This document shows, in pieces, positions 46,952 to 59,803 of a stretch of 64,000 bases of DNA. Position numbers and translations under genes: made by a program. A model generated the notes under the pieces. It had not been told where the DNA came from and did no database searches. It was given only the letters and a program-made list of their open reading frames with translations. Position 1 is the stretch's first letter. Each line of letters starts with the position of its first letter. Origin of the DNA: Acephala macrosclerotiorum (Eukaryota; Ascomycota; Leotiomycetes; Helotiales; Mollisiaceae); the NCBI GenBank assembly GCA_014904845.1, contig MU119381.1:3364-67363 (forward strand), in the 5' to 3' direction.

Positions 46952-49638
46952 TTATACATTAGCATCACCATTATCACGCCAAATATGAGTGTCTCCCAGG
47001 CTGACAGAGCTTGCTGCGCTCTCTTCCCGGGCCAGGTCGGACTCAGGAGCATCGCTGTTCGAATCCGAGGACTTGTTGAGCCAAAGCTTCTGCAATCTAA
47101 AGACAGTGAGTAACTCTTGAGAAGCGATGGGATTAGATCTACTTACGGCGTGATCAAGCTCGGGTTCACGAACTTCATCCCTTCTTCTCTTTGCTCATCA
47201 ACAGTGGCGCTCGCCCATCTCATGTATCCGGGTGGGCGATAGATTTCAATGTCTTCCCCAGCTATGTTGACATCCGGATTGTTCTCCCGTCGAATGGAGC
47301 GGAGAGCAATGAATTTCATCAGTGGTTCGTACGTGCGTCCAAAATAGTAGCTGTACCAGATCGTAAGTGGCAACAAGGGAACAACCAGTATTGCTTGGGT
47401 GAAGGCATTTTGCAACGCAATTATGCCAGCCATGACGAGCTGGAACACGCCTATACCAATCAAGAGACGGTAACAAGTCATTGGCCAAGCGCCACCAGTC
47501 GCATGCTGAGGATGGTCCATGGCATACAACAATTGGTATTTGTATGTGTAGTAGCCGAAGATGAAGTAGATCAAGCCGAAAAACAAGACCATGTAGCCTG
47601 CAGGTAAGATACTGTACACAATGCATAGAACCCACACGAGGATCGCAGATGGCAAGTAGAATCCGTACTTGAAGATTGGGGGCTCAACCAGTTCAGCATA
47701 GTCTCGAGGTGTTTTAGAACCCCAGAGCAGGATTGGGTACAATAACACACTGCCGAATTCCAAAAGTCTGAAAGGTAGTAGGCCAACGCCTTGGAGAAGG
47801 ATAAAGTTTGTGTAGAAGACTGCTAGAGCTTGGACGGAATTCGCCAGGCGAAAAGCAAGGCTAGTGGTGTCCTTGAACGAGTCCTGTAACACAGGCCAGA
47901 ACTTACTCGCAGTCCCGAAGGCTGTGAAAACAAGGAACACATTGAAGAACGTAAAAAAGAAGTTCTTGGAGATCACCGAGAGTTCAACATCTCCTTGCGA
48001 AATCGTTCCCTGCATGTTCGCTAGGTAGTCGTAAAGGAATGGGACTGCAACATTAAGTAACGAGACCACAATCGTAGGTAAACCAGTCTGGACCAGGGCT
48101 TTAAGGATCTCGTGATTTGCAAGAAACTTTGCTGCTTGAGGCCACACTTGCTGGATTGAACAGAGGTCAAGTAACCCAGCAAGAGCTGCAACCGGAATAA
48201 GCCAGAAGACGGTCAGGATGAGGATGAAAATTGTGATAACCCAGGATCTAATCATACGACTTGATCGGGGAAGGTACGTGTTCGGCCAGACAATATCTGA
48301 TGGGGCAGGAGCAAGGTTGGCTATAAGCTGCATAGGCGAAGGATCTAAAAGTGCTTGCACGGCCATCTGGCAAGCTGGTATAGAATCCATCGTGACAAAC
48401 GCGAGTGGAGTCGGCGTGTATTCTTTCTTTCTTGCATCAATAATCTTGTCGTCCAATTTTCGAAGTTGTTCCTCGTAATAATCGATAGCATCAACCTTCT
48501 TGTTCTGAAGACCAAAGGGGCCGTACCAAATCCTCGCCGTAGGCCGGGGCTGGTCATAGCCAGTGACATGGGAGCCTCCCAACAGGTTCTCGCCTTCGTT
48601 TGCAGGAGTTTCCTCGTCATCATCTTGTCTGTCATTGAGGATGTGGGCAGCAGGCTCAGCTGCACTAGTCCTGTTCTGGCCGAGATGTACAGTCCATGCC
48701 TCTTCTAGCTTTCGCAGAGTGTAGGCTCTTTTCTCCATCATTTCGTCCAGGCGCTTCCAGTTTCGGCATATTGTTACACTTTCGACTTTTCCAATCTCGA
48801 GCTTCTCCAAGAACTCCTTTATTGCTTCCTCTGATCTCAATTCTGGTGGAATGCCAGAGAGCTTAATGGTACGATCCGTGACCGTTGACTGGCTGCCGAG
48901 ATAGTCTTGACGTATTTGGATTATGTGTCTGGTCTCGGTGGTCATGAAGTAGATGGCAAGGCCGGTGAAGAAGTAAGTGAAGACCAAATATGCCCATAAA
49001 TAGCTCGTGTCTGGAACTATCTTCTCTCCTCCATCGCTCATAGCCGTGTCTGCATTGTATGTCCATATTGCCTTGCCTACACTTTCCGGCGAGTACGATG
49101 GAGGTGCATGAGGATCGGTCGTATTACTCCAGCCTGGAAGCCAAGCAAAGTGCGCGTTGATGGGAGCCAATATCGCGCAGGTCATGAGGAACATGACTCC
49201 GAATAATCGAATCGACATCTTGAAGAAAGCTAGGAACTAATCATCATCAGTATCTGCAACGACATGGTTCGCAACTAAGGAGCTTACCACATAGGCATCA
49301 AGACCTGCGGATGCAAGGACCTGCTGCTCTGTGATTTTGTATAGCACCGGCATCCATCCAAAGAATGTATCCGGGAGGTCGGGTAGGGCATCTGCAGCAT
49401 CTTTTTGCCTCTTGCGTGCGGCATATAGCGATTTCCATCTTGGTCGAAGAATCTGGTCTTGTCAGTACACTGAGGGATCTGCTATCGTAGCAGGACTCAC
49501 ACAGAAGCCAAAGAAGGCAGACAGCCCTAAGGCAAGAGATAGGACGAGTTGGACGTAGATGGGTCCTTGAGAGTTTTTAGGATCCGTTGGGTCGTACGTT
49601 TTGCATTTCTTCGAAGCTTCTGTTGCAAAGTCGCCCAT
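46952..49638 (-). CDS. CSC1/DUF221 (OSCA-TMEM63 type) calcium-permeable cation channel, 845 aa
   Basis: Four exons were rebuilt: 49638-49501, 49452-49288, 49236-47147 and 47096-46952, all with standard splice ends; the lengths add to an exact codon multiple. The N-terminus has a first membrane segment (QLVLSLALGLSAFFGF) and LRPRWKSLYAAR. Exon 3 starts FLAFFKMSIRLFGVMF and has TM segments around YLVFTYFFTGLAIYFM, then the cytosolic domain (RTIKLSGIPPELRSEEAI, VTICRNWKRLDEMMEKR). The channel region follows with WVITIFILILTVFWLIPVAA, SYYFGRTYEPLMKFIALRSI near its end, and an acidic C-terminal tail. This order fits RSN1_TM, PHM7_cyto and RSN1_7TM domains. Yeast CSC1 relatives are stress-gated channels of the plasma membrane. 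It is divergent from the Pch2 gene. Confidence 0.92.
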
Positions 49639-50134
49639 ATTGGCAGATGCCTTGATTCGGGATCAAGGTAAGGGGTTCATTGTCCGTCGTATTGTTGATT
49701 TACATGTCCATGATCTTGGCGCTCATCACACAGATGACGATTTTTAGCGAGCCCATGCATGAAACCCCTGCCGCTTTTGATGTGCACACTTCAATTTTCA
49801 CTTCTCACACGACATCTTTCCCCGATTCAAACTATCACAGCAACTTCAGTGTAACATAACTTTATATCTCAAGCAATGTGAACCTTGATCGCTGCTTTGT
49901 TTCCCCCTCTTCTCAAGTTCAATTTGACGCAGTAATTGGTCGTCTTTTCGGCACCTTCACACAAAACCGCTCCTTACCCGAGTAACCTTACTCCACAGTC
50001 GATTCTCTCGGCATAGTCTATCCACAACAGCAGCAGCCAATACAGGTTCAGATACGCCGCAATTATTGAACGCACGGTGGGCAGCTCGAAGCGACGCGCT
50101 CAGGTAATGGTGACACAACCAAAAGTAAACGATA
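49639..50134. promoter_or_regulatory. Shared divergent promoter region of the CSC1-like and PCH2-like genes
   Basis: About 500 bases lie between the two start codons. The region is pyrimidine-rich near both ends and has no ORF of interest. No defined operator could be recognised. Both genes must be transcribed outward from here. Confidence 0.6.
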
Positions 50135-52095
50135 ATGGATTTCGTTCTTCTGCCAAGTAAGGAAGTCCTCGCAAAGCCTGGGAAGCTATTCATCGAAGGC
50201 CGCGTCCGAGATGATGCACGAGATGACCTCGAGAACGAGGACATCGTAGAGGTGAGTACTGTAGTTCTGTAAATCAGGAACCATCTAGCTAAGTCACATT
50301 CCCTCCAGATGAAAGAGCTGCTTGAGACACACTTCTCGTCTGGTGACTTTACCTTTGAGATGTTGGAGGACATCTTAGCTGACGACCGCAGTAAGTCATC
50401 AAAAAATTCCTAGAAGGATACGGCTTGGCACTGATGGTGTTACAGCTGCTGATCTGAGATTGGGGGCTCACTTACAAGCAGTGAGAGAGACATTGAAGTC
50501 GCTGAAAGTGGTCGAGTATCTTGGACCCGACACGGACCAAACCACACACTCCTCAGCCAACGTCCGCATCGAAGTCCAGGTGTATGAGCTCTATGACGAC
50601 CCAAGAACTTTCGAGGAAGACAACGACATCCCCCAGGCAGAGATCACACCGATGCCGCACGCGAGATTTAAGAGCGTATGGGATGAGTATGTGATAAGCC
50701 CTTGCTAGCGGACTGGGGTTGACGCGCTGTGATCAGGCTTGTATTCGCTGAAGACATCAAAGGAGATTTGATTTGGATGATGACCAACATATGTAAGTTC
50801 GCGATCTTTGAAAATTTCATCGCTGCTCACCTGCCATCTCATGGCTCATTCCCATGTCCATATTTCGTCCTGACGCAACTTGATAGTGCGATTCTCCTTG
50901 CGATCTTCGAATAATGCCGGCAGCGACGTGAACCCACTGATCCTTCTCCATGGTCCTCCTGGCACTGGCAAAACCAGTCTGTGTCAAGGACTCGCCCAAA
51001 AGATAGCGATTCGACTCCGCTCTCAATACGACAATACGATCATGATTCAGATCAACACATCGACTTTGTTGTCGAAGTACTACAGTGAGAGTGCAAAACA
51101 AGTAGACGAGATCTTCACCAAGATTGCGCGCATGTGCCAAGAAGAATCTCACACTTTCACATGCGTGCTCATCGATGAGGTAGAGAGTATTGCGAGCTCA
51201 CGAGAATATAGTACGAATGGCGGAGAATCACACGATTCCCTGCGAGCTACCAATGCGCTCTTAACTGGTGAGTTTGAAAAGCCATTTCAGCACAAGCAAA
51301 AAACCATCTTGAATTTTATAACGTAATGTGGGGTACTAAGCTGACAACATCAGGTCTGGACAAGACCAAGAACTATCCCAACCTTATTTTCCTTTGCACC
51401 TCGAACATGATCGATGCACTAGACAATGCTTTTCTTGACAGGTGTGGTCTCAAAAGAGAAGTCACCGCACCACCGCTTGCATCACAATACGAGATCCTGA
51501 GAATTAGACTTCAAAAGCTCATTGACCGACGTGTTGTCCAAACTGAGGTGGAGCTTCCTCCGTACGAAGACGCCAAGACATGCGCTCTCCTCGACTCAGC
51601 AAGTGTGGGGGCTAGGCTCTTGGCCATTGCCGCGAAAATCAATTCGTCTACAGGAATCAGTGGCCGATCATTGACTCAGCTTCCAGAACTAGCAGTTCTG
51701 CAGTACCTGCGAGAGGAGGAGTGTGATCTGGGTATGGCGTTAACTTTCATTGAGCGGCTAGTGAAGCCAGCCGTCAAGGAACAAAAGGACGAAGAGCATA
51801 AGGCAGGGCAACAAGCTACCGAAATCGAGATCCGAGGGAAGAAGAGGACTTTCAAGATGGGTTTCGATGAGGATCTGGACATTGAATGTGAGTTCATTGA
51901 CCTAGGTTACCTTACATTTTCGAAAGCCGAGAATGTCCGTCTCTGCCCACTCTCGAGGGTATTCCGTGGCTTCCGCATCTTCAATCAGGACAGAAGCGGT
52001 TATGCTAACAATGTCAAGTACTGGAGAAGTGCATCGAAGGAGCGCGAAAAAAACGGAGCCAAGAATTGCAGGATATCACGGCAATCCAAGCATAG
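50135..52095 (+). CDS. Pch2/TRIP13 AAA+ ATPase, seven exons, 495 aa
   Basis: Exons: 50135-50251, 50309-50390, 50446-50686, 50737-50792, 50887-51267, 51354-51887, 52019-52095; all junctions are in phase. The N-terminal part ends FKSVWDELVFAEDIKGDLIW, the hallmark start of the TRIP13 AAA module. Walker A is GPPGTGKTS (about residue 188) and Walker B is CVLIDEVES (about residue 260). LCTSNMIDALDNAFLDRCGL holds sensor and arginine-finger features. The last exon was found from a GTGAGT donor at 51888 and a TGCTAAC branch site; it gives LLEKCIEGARKKRSQELQ and a stop at 52093, replacing a less likely read-through end at 52117. Pch2 remodels HORMA-domain proteins in meiotic checkpoint and chromosome axis control. 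Confidence 0.93.
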
Positions 52096-54487
52096 CTTCC
52101 TGCTACAAATGGCATAACAAAATTTGAGAAGCTTCAGCAATCATGGATGCTCAATGGCCATTCACGCACCACCGCGGGCTAGCCAGCTAATTATAGCAGA
52201 GCCTAGAATGTTGTCGCTTCTTCGGCTTTCCCCTCCAAGACCGCCTTCCTTGGAAATGCGGGAGTGCATGCCGGTTACCTATCATAGCTCCATAGCTCCG
52301 AACACCTGATAATGGAGAAAAGAGCTTCCCCACAGTGGCATTACGCTCGGAAATGCCAGCTTTATCAAAATTATCAGTTTGCACATGTAAGTCGGGCACC
52401 AAACCGTTTCGTGCCACGATCACGCAACGTGCTTCGCAACAGTTCGTGATTTCCAGGTGAGAGATGGCGTAACACCACATTTCCCCTTCTTCCCATCCAT
52501 ATCTCTTGTCTTATCGAGGGAATTGCCATATGGACTTCGACCACCGAGGGGTAATGGAGGGGTTAAAGATAGAACCTAGACTACGACAACGGCACCCAGC
52601 GAATTGGCACATGTGGAGAGGGTAAGCTATGCACTGAACGGGCCGTCATACACAATATGAGGCGTGATGAGATGATGCCCAACGCGGGAGTAGCTCCTTT
52701 GATTAGATTACTGGCTCTGACAAGCCTTTTTCTGTTGACGCTGTAGTTTTTTTCTGCTTGCATCTGTTTCACCGAGGGGCCGGATGCAGGTGATGCGCTG
52801 CAAGGTGCCCCGCAGACCCGTCGTGCGCAATCAATCTCTCGGAATAAGTCGGCTTTGAGCCTCGGTCTTGGTCTGGGAGTTCTTGATCATGATGTAACCC
52901 TCCTAGATCGGTTTTGCCGGAGTTGAGAACTGAAGGTTGTCAGACGGTTGAAGAGGCGACATCCAGTTGACTCTACACGCGTCGGTAGCGCGGTGGTGAG
53001 TGGCCCGGCTATGATGACAGGCAGTTGGGATTGCGTCGCATCAAGCTGCGTCGCTGGAGCCGTTGAGTTGCAGTGAGGCCAGCGATTGGGGAGAAAAAGC
53101 TGCGCTTACCCCTGCAAGGCGGTCAAAGTGTGGCTGGTGAGTTGGAAGAGGTGTTAAGATGATGTAGCATTGCTCTACATAGGCCGGAGCAGGATAAGAG
53201 AGAGGCCGAGAAGGGTCGCCCAAACCTTACACCATGGCTCCCCCCAGAAACATTAATTCGCTCAATTAAAAAAGGGGTTGAGCGATATATGCAACGGGAT
53301 GAGGCAGTCAAAGCCAAAAGAGACTTTGGGCAGCAGTGTTTATTGTCCGGATATCTGGCCTTAGAGGTTTTGCCCTGTCTTTTTCTCACTGCGCGCCGGT
53401 TCTTCCCGACGTCGACGTCGCATCTTTGAAGGAATGGAAAGGCCCCTTTTATGACAGCTGCAGGGCTCTGCCTGCTTGTTCAATGGGGATTTAAAGAAGG
53501 GGATTAGAGGGTTTGTTAGCTAGCTGTTGGCCACATAGCCAGATCTTCTACCCGCAGTCTAAGGTACTAAGTGAAGCAAATCCCGCTCAGGCACTTCACG
53601 CTAGAACACCAACCAGAAACCTGCTGGAGCTCTATTGCCCCAAAACGTATGCAGCGGACGAAGTAAAAGATGCTTTTTGCCTCGTTCGCAGCGCAATGCA
53701 TTGGCGCACGTATGCAGCCAGCATCCGTGTGGTTGGTAATGCTGCTCGCTTTTCCTCAGACTTTAGCTGGGGTTTGAGGCGCATCTCTCGGCCCCGATGC
53801 AGGATCGCATTCTGCCGACGCTGCAGTCAGTGCGTTTGGACCAAGACCAGGCTTGGAAGCTGCATCAAAATATCCCAGTTACAAGATACCTTGCATGTGC
53901 CTGACGTATGGAAAAATAGAATTTCTTCGTACTATCTAGAAAATGCGACACAACGTTGTTGTTCCCTCAATTATTTCCCTGACTGGAAGCCCGCGACTGC
54001 TGCTCAGCACCACACCACGCAAGCACCGCAGATGACACCGGCGTGTCACCCATCCCAACGGTCCAGCAATTTATACTACTTGTAATAGCTTCTCCCCGCC
54101 AGCTCGAGATCCCATTGCCTCAAAGGCAACGCCCTCTTCCCGCTCAGATCTTGAGATCGCAGGATCTCGGACCTTGGCGATCGTCATTTCGAGAGATTAT
54201 TATCCTTTGTCGTTGTCACCGGAGAGACAGTTGACGCCGTCGTCGTACCAGACCCTTCATCCTGGAACTGGAGAAAGCGTCCGAACGAGCATCAGCCCAC
54301 CACCAAAACCTTTTGGTCGCCCATAAACACAGCCGAACCTGCGTCCCTCCTTCTTCCTTCCTCCGTAAACTTCCCTCCCTGTCCTACAAAGCTTCATGAT
54401 TGCGCAATTTCGATCACTCAACATCGTTTCTCCTTCCGTTCTCTTCCTACTGCGCACTGCTCCTAAGCTTTACAACAAACCTTTACA
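52096..54487 (+). promoter_or_regulatory. Long upstream region of the trehalose gene with six STRE-like AGGGG motifs
   Basis: No gene was recognised in these 2.4 kb; an ORF at 53513-54085 has no domain. STRE cores (AGGGG or CCCCT) occur at 52547, 52558, 52775, 53273, 53443 and 53498. In yeast, trehalose synthesis genes are induced by stress through Msn2/4 at such sites. Five-base motifs also occur by chance, so the role here is an inference. Immediately before the ATG the sequence is CT-rich, as in many fungal 5' UTRs. Confidence 0.45.
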
Positions 54488-57400
54488 ATGACAGTTTTCG
54501 TGGTTTCCCTGTAAGTGCTCTACAACTCCTTCAGGACTTTTCTTCAAGAAAGATCACATATCTCATCCGCCATCCAATCTCAACCTCCGTGGAACGTTGC
54601 AGAGCTCTTTGCAGGTTTTGGGAGCTTGCCCAAGCTTGTGCCAGCTGGCAAGGCCCACAACCCCAGATTTCTTTTGCACCCACCAAGCACAATAGTTATG
54701 CAACAGTTACTGACTGGAAATGATGAACAGGTTCCTCCCTCATACCATAAACTTTACACTCCCTAATTCGAACTCTCCTCGCGGGCGTCCTGCTGTACCA
54801 AAACGAACCAATACTATCAAACCTACCACTCGAATCGATACCTCCTCCAAGCAGCCAAGTCTCTTCAACCCTCAGATTACCCCGCCTCAGACACCAATCG
54901 CAGACGCCGACCCTGACGAATTCTTCGCCCAGAACGAGAACGCCGAACTTCGCGGGCTGAAGCACTTCCCCCAACAAGAAGGCCCGCGATCCATAATCGC
55001 TCCCAGCGATCCTCACTCTCCAGCATGGGGTTCTGGCCGCGTTTTCACCCAGCCTCGGTCAAGAGCTAGCTCTCCTCCTCCCGCAGATATCTTGAAGCAC
55101 AATAAGACTGTGGAGAAGGCGAAAACTCTTGGTAGGGCCGGTGTGCGCCAACCCCAGCTAGAGAGAAGTGACAGTCATGATCGTGTGTTCGCCCATGCTG
55201 ACTGGACCGTTGTGCCAGCGGATCAGGGTAATGGCGGACTCCGAAATGCCGTTCAGGCTGCTTTCAGAAACGGGAACTTGAACGACAAGATCTGGGTCGG
55301 AACTCTGGGAATGCCAACAGATGCGCTCGAGGATACACAACAGAAGCAGGACATCGAGGATAAATTGGCGACCGAACACGACTCTCTGACCGTGTTCTGC
55401 AAGGATAGCGATTTTGATGGGCACTACACTCATTATTGCAAGCAGATTCTCTGGCCTGTGTTTCATTATCAGATTCCTGACAACCCCAAGAGCAAGGCAT
55501 ACGAAGATCACTCCTGGATCTACTACGTCGCCGTCAACCAAGCCTTTGCCGACAAGATTGTGAAGAATTGGAAGCGTGGAGATGTCATCTGGGTTCATGA
55601 CTACCACCTTTTACTTGTGCCTAAAATGATACGAAAGAAGCTCCCAGACGCCAAGATTGGATTCTTTCTCCATGTTGCGTTCCCCTCATCTGAGGTGTTT
55701 CGCTGCCTGGCTGTGCGAAAAGAACTTTTGGAAGGTATGCTCGGTGCCAATTTAATTGGATTCCAGATCCACGAGTATGCTCGCCACTTCCTCCAGACTT
55801 GCAGTAGGCTGCTCTGTGTCGAAGCTACCAACGATGGTGTTCAGCTCGACGACCGTTTCGTTGATGTTGTCAATTTGGCTATCGGAATTGACCCTGTGGC
55901 CTTGGATTTGAATCGCGACGATCCAGATGTCGGGGAATGGATGGCCACTATGCAAGAACGATATCGAGGAAAGAAGTTGATCGTTGCACGAGATAAGCTG
56001 GACCACGTGAGAGGTGTGCGACAAAAGCTACTGGCTTACGAATTGTTCTTGAACAAGTATCCCGAATGGAGAGATCGGGTTGTGTTGATCCAGGTCGCGA
56101 CATCTACTACCGAGCAAGCTGAGCTTGACGCCACAGTTTCCGACATCGTTACCAGAGTCAACTCATCCTGGGCCAACTTGGCTTATCAACCTCTCGTCTA
56201 TCTCAAGCAAGATATCAGCTATCCCCAATACCTAGCCCTGCTCACTGTTGCCGATGCCCTTATGATTACGAGTCAACGCGAGGGAATGAACTTGACCTCG
56301 CATGAGTATCTCTTCTGTCAAGACGGCAGATTCAACGGTCACAACAAGCATGGCGCACTGATCTTGAGCGAATTCACTGGCAGCGCATCCGTCTTTGGAG
56401 GCAACGAACTCTCAGTCAACCCATGGGATTATCGACAATGTGCCGAGGCGATCAAGAATGGTCTTGAGATGGATGATGTCGAAAAGAAGCAGCGATGGGA
56501 CAAACTTTACGCTGCCGTTATGCATCATACCGCAGAGCATTGGTTTACTGCTTTCCTCACCAGACTTGACAAGGTATACGAGGAGCAAAATCGCCGAAAT
56601 ACCATGTCAGTGCCTCGTCTGTCTATCAACATGCTTGGAAGGCAATACCAGCAATCTGAGAGAAGACTCTTCATTCTGGATTATGAGGGAACTCTTGCTT
56701 CGTGGGGATCTCCGAATGATATCATCCTTACCAGTCCTCAGCGAACCCTCGATGTCCTGAATGATGTCCTGCAAGACGAGCGCAACACCGTCTATGTGAT
56801 GTCCGGACGACAACCCGAAGAGCTCGACCGCTTGTTCAAGCGAGTTCCCAACCTCGGACTCATCGCCGAGAATGGTTGTTTCTTGAAAGAGTTTGCTTCC
56901 AACAAATGGGTTGAGATGGCTGATCCCGTGAAGATGCGTGCTTGGAAGGAGTCTGTCGAAGGTATCATGAAGTATTACCAGGAGCGGACTCCTGGGTCCT
57001 GGATCGAGCCAAGACACTGCAGTCTCATTTTCCACTACAAGAGCTGTGAAGATCAAGAGGGTGCTAGTCGACAAGCCGGTGACTGTGCAAGCCATATCAA
57101 TGATTCTTGTGAGGATCAGAGGGTTCGAGCTATTCCTGTCGAAGGTATGCTACCGATGAACCTGCGTTGAACATTGCTTACGATTTTAGGTGCTGTCATT
57201 GTCGAGCCAATCGACTGGTCCAAAGGCACAGCAGCCATGCAGATCTTCGAGGGCCTCAAGCGTGACATGGCACCGAATCTTGGTCATGACTCGCCGGTCG
57301 ACTTTCTTATGGTTGCTGGTGATGGTCGTGACGACGAAGTCATCTTCCGCTGGGCCAACGAGCTTGGGAAAGACGGAACGGTTAAGCATGTGACGACCGT

Positions 57401-57561
57401 CAGCCTTGGCATGCGGAATACCGAAGCAGGCTGTACCCTTACCCAAGGAGTTACTGGTATGCATTACGTTCTATTCTCTCTTCTTTCTCCTATATACAAC
57501 ACGTGACTAACGAAGACTAGGCGTTTTGACGGTCCTTCAGAAGCTTGCGATGATCTACTAA
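54488..57561 (+). CDS. Trehalose-6-phosphate synthase complex regulatory subunit (TslA/Tps3 type), 914 aa
   Basis: Exons: 54488-54510, 54731-57144, 57190-57456, 57521-57561. The 23-nt first exon gives MTVFVVSL, joined to FLPHTINFTLP, the usual start of this family; the ATG at 54720 is intronic. After a disordered N-terminus comes a GT20 domain with WVHDYHLLLVP (about residue 296), FFLHVAFPSSEVFRCLAVRK and REGMNLTSHEYLFCQ. The Tps1 motif DRLDYIKG is changed to DKLDHVRG. The C-terminal HAD-type domain has LDYEGTLASWG (about residue 658) where active Tps2 phosphatases have DxD, so the second Asp is Glu. Both domains therefore look catalytically reduced, as expected for a regulatory subunit. The protein ends GVLTVLQKLAMIY. 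Confidence 0.88.
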
Positions 57562-58603
57562 GAACTTCTTCTCATTCGTTTTCTTCATATCTGGTCCCGC
57601 AGCGTGGCTCGAGCTGATTTCTTTCAACGCTGTCATTTCTGTATTGGAGAGCTGCTGGTCGGACGAAGAATGATAATTGGCTACTTAGCTAGTTAGTCGC
57701 TTGGTTGATGGATGATAAGACGAAGAGTTTGGGATTACAGGAGGAATGGTTATATGAGCATGGCGTGGCGTTTTGATTGAGAGTTTCTTGTATGAACGGG
57801 TAGGATGGAGGAGACGAGCAATCGTCAGCATACGTGAACCGCGGGCTTTCTATCTATACACGCACACTGGCTGGACAGCCTCTATTGGGTGGATTGGAAT
57901 GGATAACATTCATTTGTATGATTATGGAACGGACTGGAAACGGAGGATAGAGCGTGCATGCATGCCGTACACATGGCTTTTATGTTATACCTAGAGCGCT
58001 CGCGTGCCCTGAGCTTGAGCGCCAAGCAACGATAGATGAATGATGAATAGAAGATGAGTTGCTCTCAACTCATTTCAAGATACCTGCTTGTTATAATTCT
58101 GTGCGTGGTGTTTTCTGTGTTGTGCTTCCTCTCGTCTTGTATTCCTGAATATCAACACTAATCTCACACCCTTGATCATCCTCACGGACCACTAAATCAA
58201 CCCTTGTCTCACAACGTCATTCATCCCAATCCGGAGCATTTACCGAGCCAGAAGCGACGATCAACAACCAACCATTCCCCGCGTTCATCTGATGTCCAAA
58301 CTTGCATCCAGAAACCTTGGCCGCCTGCCAGCCTCGTACCTGCTCTGCAAGATGATGATTGAGTGGAGGCTGAGCCTACAGCATGGGGTAAGCCGGGTAG
58401 GCGAAGAGAGGTAGGGAAGAGCTGGGTTGGATAAAGGTCTCTTTGTTTCGTTCCTATCTGTCTTTCGAATTCGAGAACGAGTCGAGATCAAGTCTTATTG
58501 CCTTATTGTCTTGCTATTGTACTTTATTCCTCACTTCAGCAGCAGCACTACCTCACCACAGCTCACCACCAACCTTTACCCTCCGCCGTATATACAGCCC
58601 ACC
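57562..58603. other. 3' flank of the trehalose gene and promoter of the CAP gene
   Basis: About 1 kb without a recognisable gene. An ORF frame running into the next gene from 58427 is open, but its first part is low-quality coding and the CAP start at 58604 has a better context. Confidence 0.55.
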
Positions 58604-59290
58604 ATGTACCTCCCCTCAAGCCTCGCGACCGTTCTGGGTCTGCTCATCATCTGCGAAGTCAAAGCAGCAACAGTAACAAGCACAATAACCCAATCCGCAA
58701 CTCCCCAAGCCACATCCTCAAGCTACACCTCCGATACTCAATTCGAGACCGATATCCTAGCCGCACATAATTTCTACCGCTCCGAACACAACGCCTCATC
58801 CCTAACCTGGAACTCGACCTCCGCCAAAACCGCCGCGTCCTGGTCCTCCGCCTGCGCATTCAAACACTCCGGCGGACCGACAGGTGAAAACCTAGCAGCA
58901 GGCTACGCCAACGCCTCTGCGTCTGTCGACGCCTGGGGTCTCGAACGCGAATCCTACAATTGGAATAAACCCGGCTTCAGTGAAGCAACAGGACATTTCA
59001 CCCAATTGGTGTGGAGCAATACTACAAGTGTGGGATGCGGAAGGACGAGTTGTCAGGGAGAGGGCGATACACCAGGATACTATGTTGTTTGTGAATATTG
59101 GCCTGCGGGGAATATTGTGGGGGATAATAATCAGTATTTTGTGGATAATGTGAAGAAGCAGACGAAAGGGAAGGCGACGGATACGGTAGAGAGTGGGGTG
59201 TCGAGTAGTGGGAGTGGGTGGAGGGATGCGAGGTGTTGGGTGGTGGTTCTTGGGCTGGCGGGGGTGATTAGTGGGGTGATTGTGCTGTAA
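58604..59290 (+). CDS. Secreted CAP/PR-1 (SCP) family protein with probable GPI anchor, 228 aa
   Basis: The start ATG lies in CACCATGTAC and begins a signal peptide (YLPSSLATVLGLLIICEVKA). The mature part has a Ser/Thr-rich linker, then the CAP domain: ILAAHNFYRSEHNASSLTWN, CAFKHSGGPTGENLAAGYAN, GHFTQLVWSNTTSVGCGRTSC and GYYVVCEYWPAGN, all the usual CAP motifs. The C-terminus has a Ser/Gly stretch and a hydrophobic tail CWVVVLGLAGVISGVIVL, typical of a GPI signal. No intron is needed. Fungal CAP proteins (for example yeast Pry1) bind sterols and lipids outside the cell; some act in host interaction. Upstream Met at 58427 is less likely because it would bury the signal peptide. Confidence 0.93.
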   Translation: MYLPSSLATVLGLLIICEVKAATVTSTITQSATPQATSSSYTSDTQFETDILAAHNFYRSEHNASSLTWNSTSAKTAASWSSACAFKHSGGPTGENLAAGYANASASVDAWGLERESYNWNKPGFSEATGHFTQLVWSNTTSVGCGRTSCQGEGDTPGYYVVCEYWPAGNIVGDNNQYFVDNVKKQTKGKATDTVESGVSSSGSGWRDARCWVVVLGLAGVISGVIVL

Positions 59291-59803
59291 GATGAAGAGC
59301 TGGAGTGAGGATGAGGCCAGCTTGATATGGAGGGAAGGCGAAAAACGATGTGTGTGAGTTTTGATACCCTGTTGCAATGTTGATGAGACATGAATGCACG
59401 AGCTACGATTGGAGATTTGAGCCTTCAGAGACGAGCTGATCTTGGTGGTCACGTCCAATTTAATGCTGTTACAAATCCTTCTCCGAGTAGTGCTGAATTG
59501 TCAGTTTATTCTTGTTTCTTGTGTATCTTGCCAGGCTTTTGGTTCAATCGTTCATTCGAATGCTACCGGACACATGCTATTTCAAGATGTCGTCCAAGTC
59601 CATCAATTTCATAGCTGACTTTCACGAAATCGAGTCTTTCTACACTTGACGCTCGCTTCCTGCACAAATATCTCCCTGGTTTCTTAAACTTCCTCTCTCC
59701 TACAGCAATTTTATCAACAACCTCGACTCGATCCGGACATGCCAGCTACAACCTTACAATACAACACATTCGTTATAGCGCAGACCAGTCCGACGAACCA
59801 ATT
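59291..59803. other. Intergenic, nothing recognised
   Basis: About 510 bases between the CAP gene and the first plus-strand BTB gene. It presumably contains the BTB promoter. Confidence 0.55.

Noticed and set aside
51888..52117. C-terminus of the Pch2-like protein read straight through to 52117
   Set aside because: A GTGAGT donor, TGCTAAC branch site and AAG acceptor give an in-phase final exon with a better helical ending.
53513..54085. 190-codon ORF upstream of the trehalose gene
   Set aside because: No recognisable domain and a composition like chance; treated as upstream regulatory DNA.
54720..54740. ATG at 54720 as the start of the trehalose gene
   Set aside because: It lies just before a CAG acceptor; the exon at 54488 gives the family N-terminus and an exact codon total.
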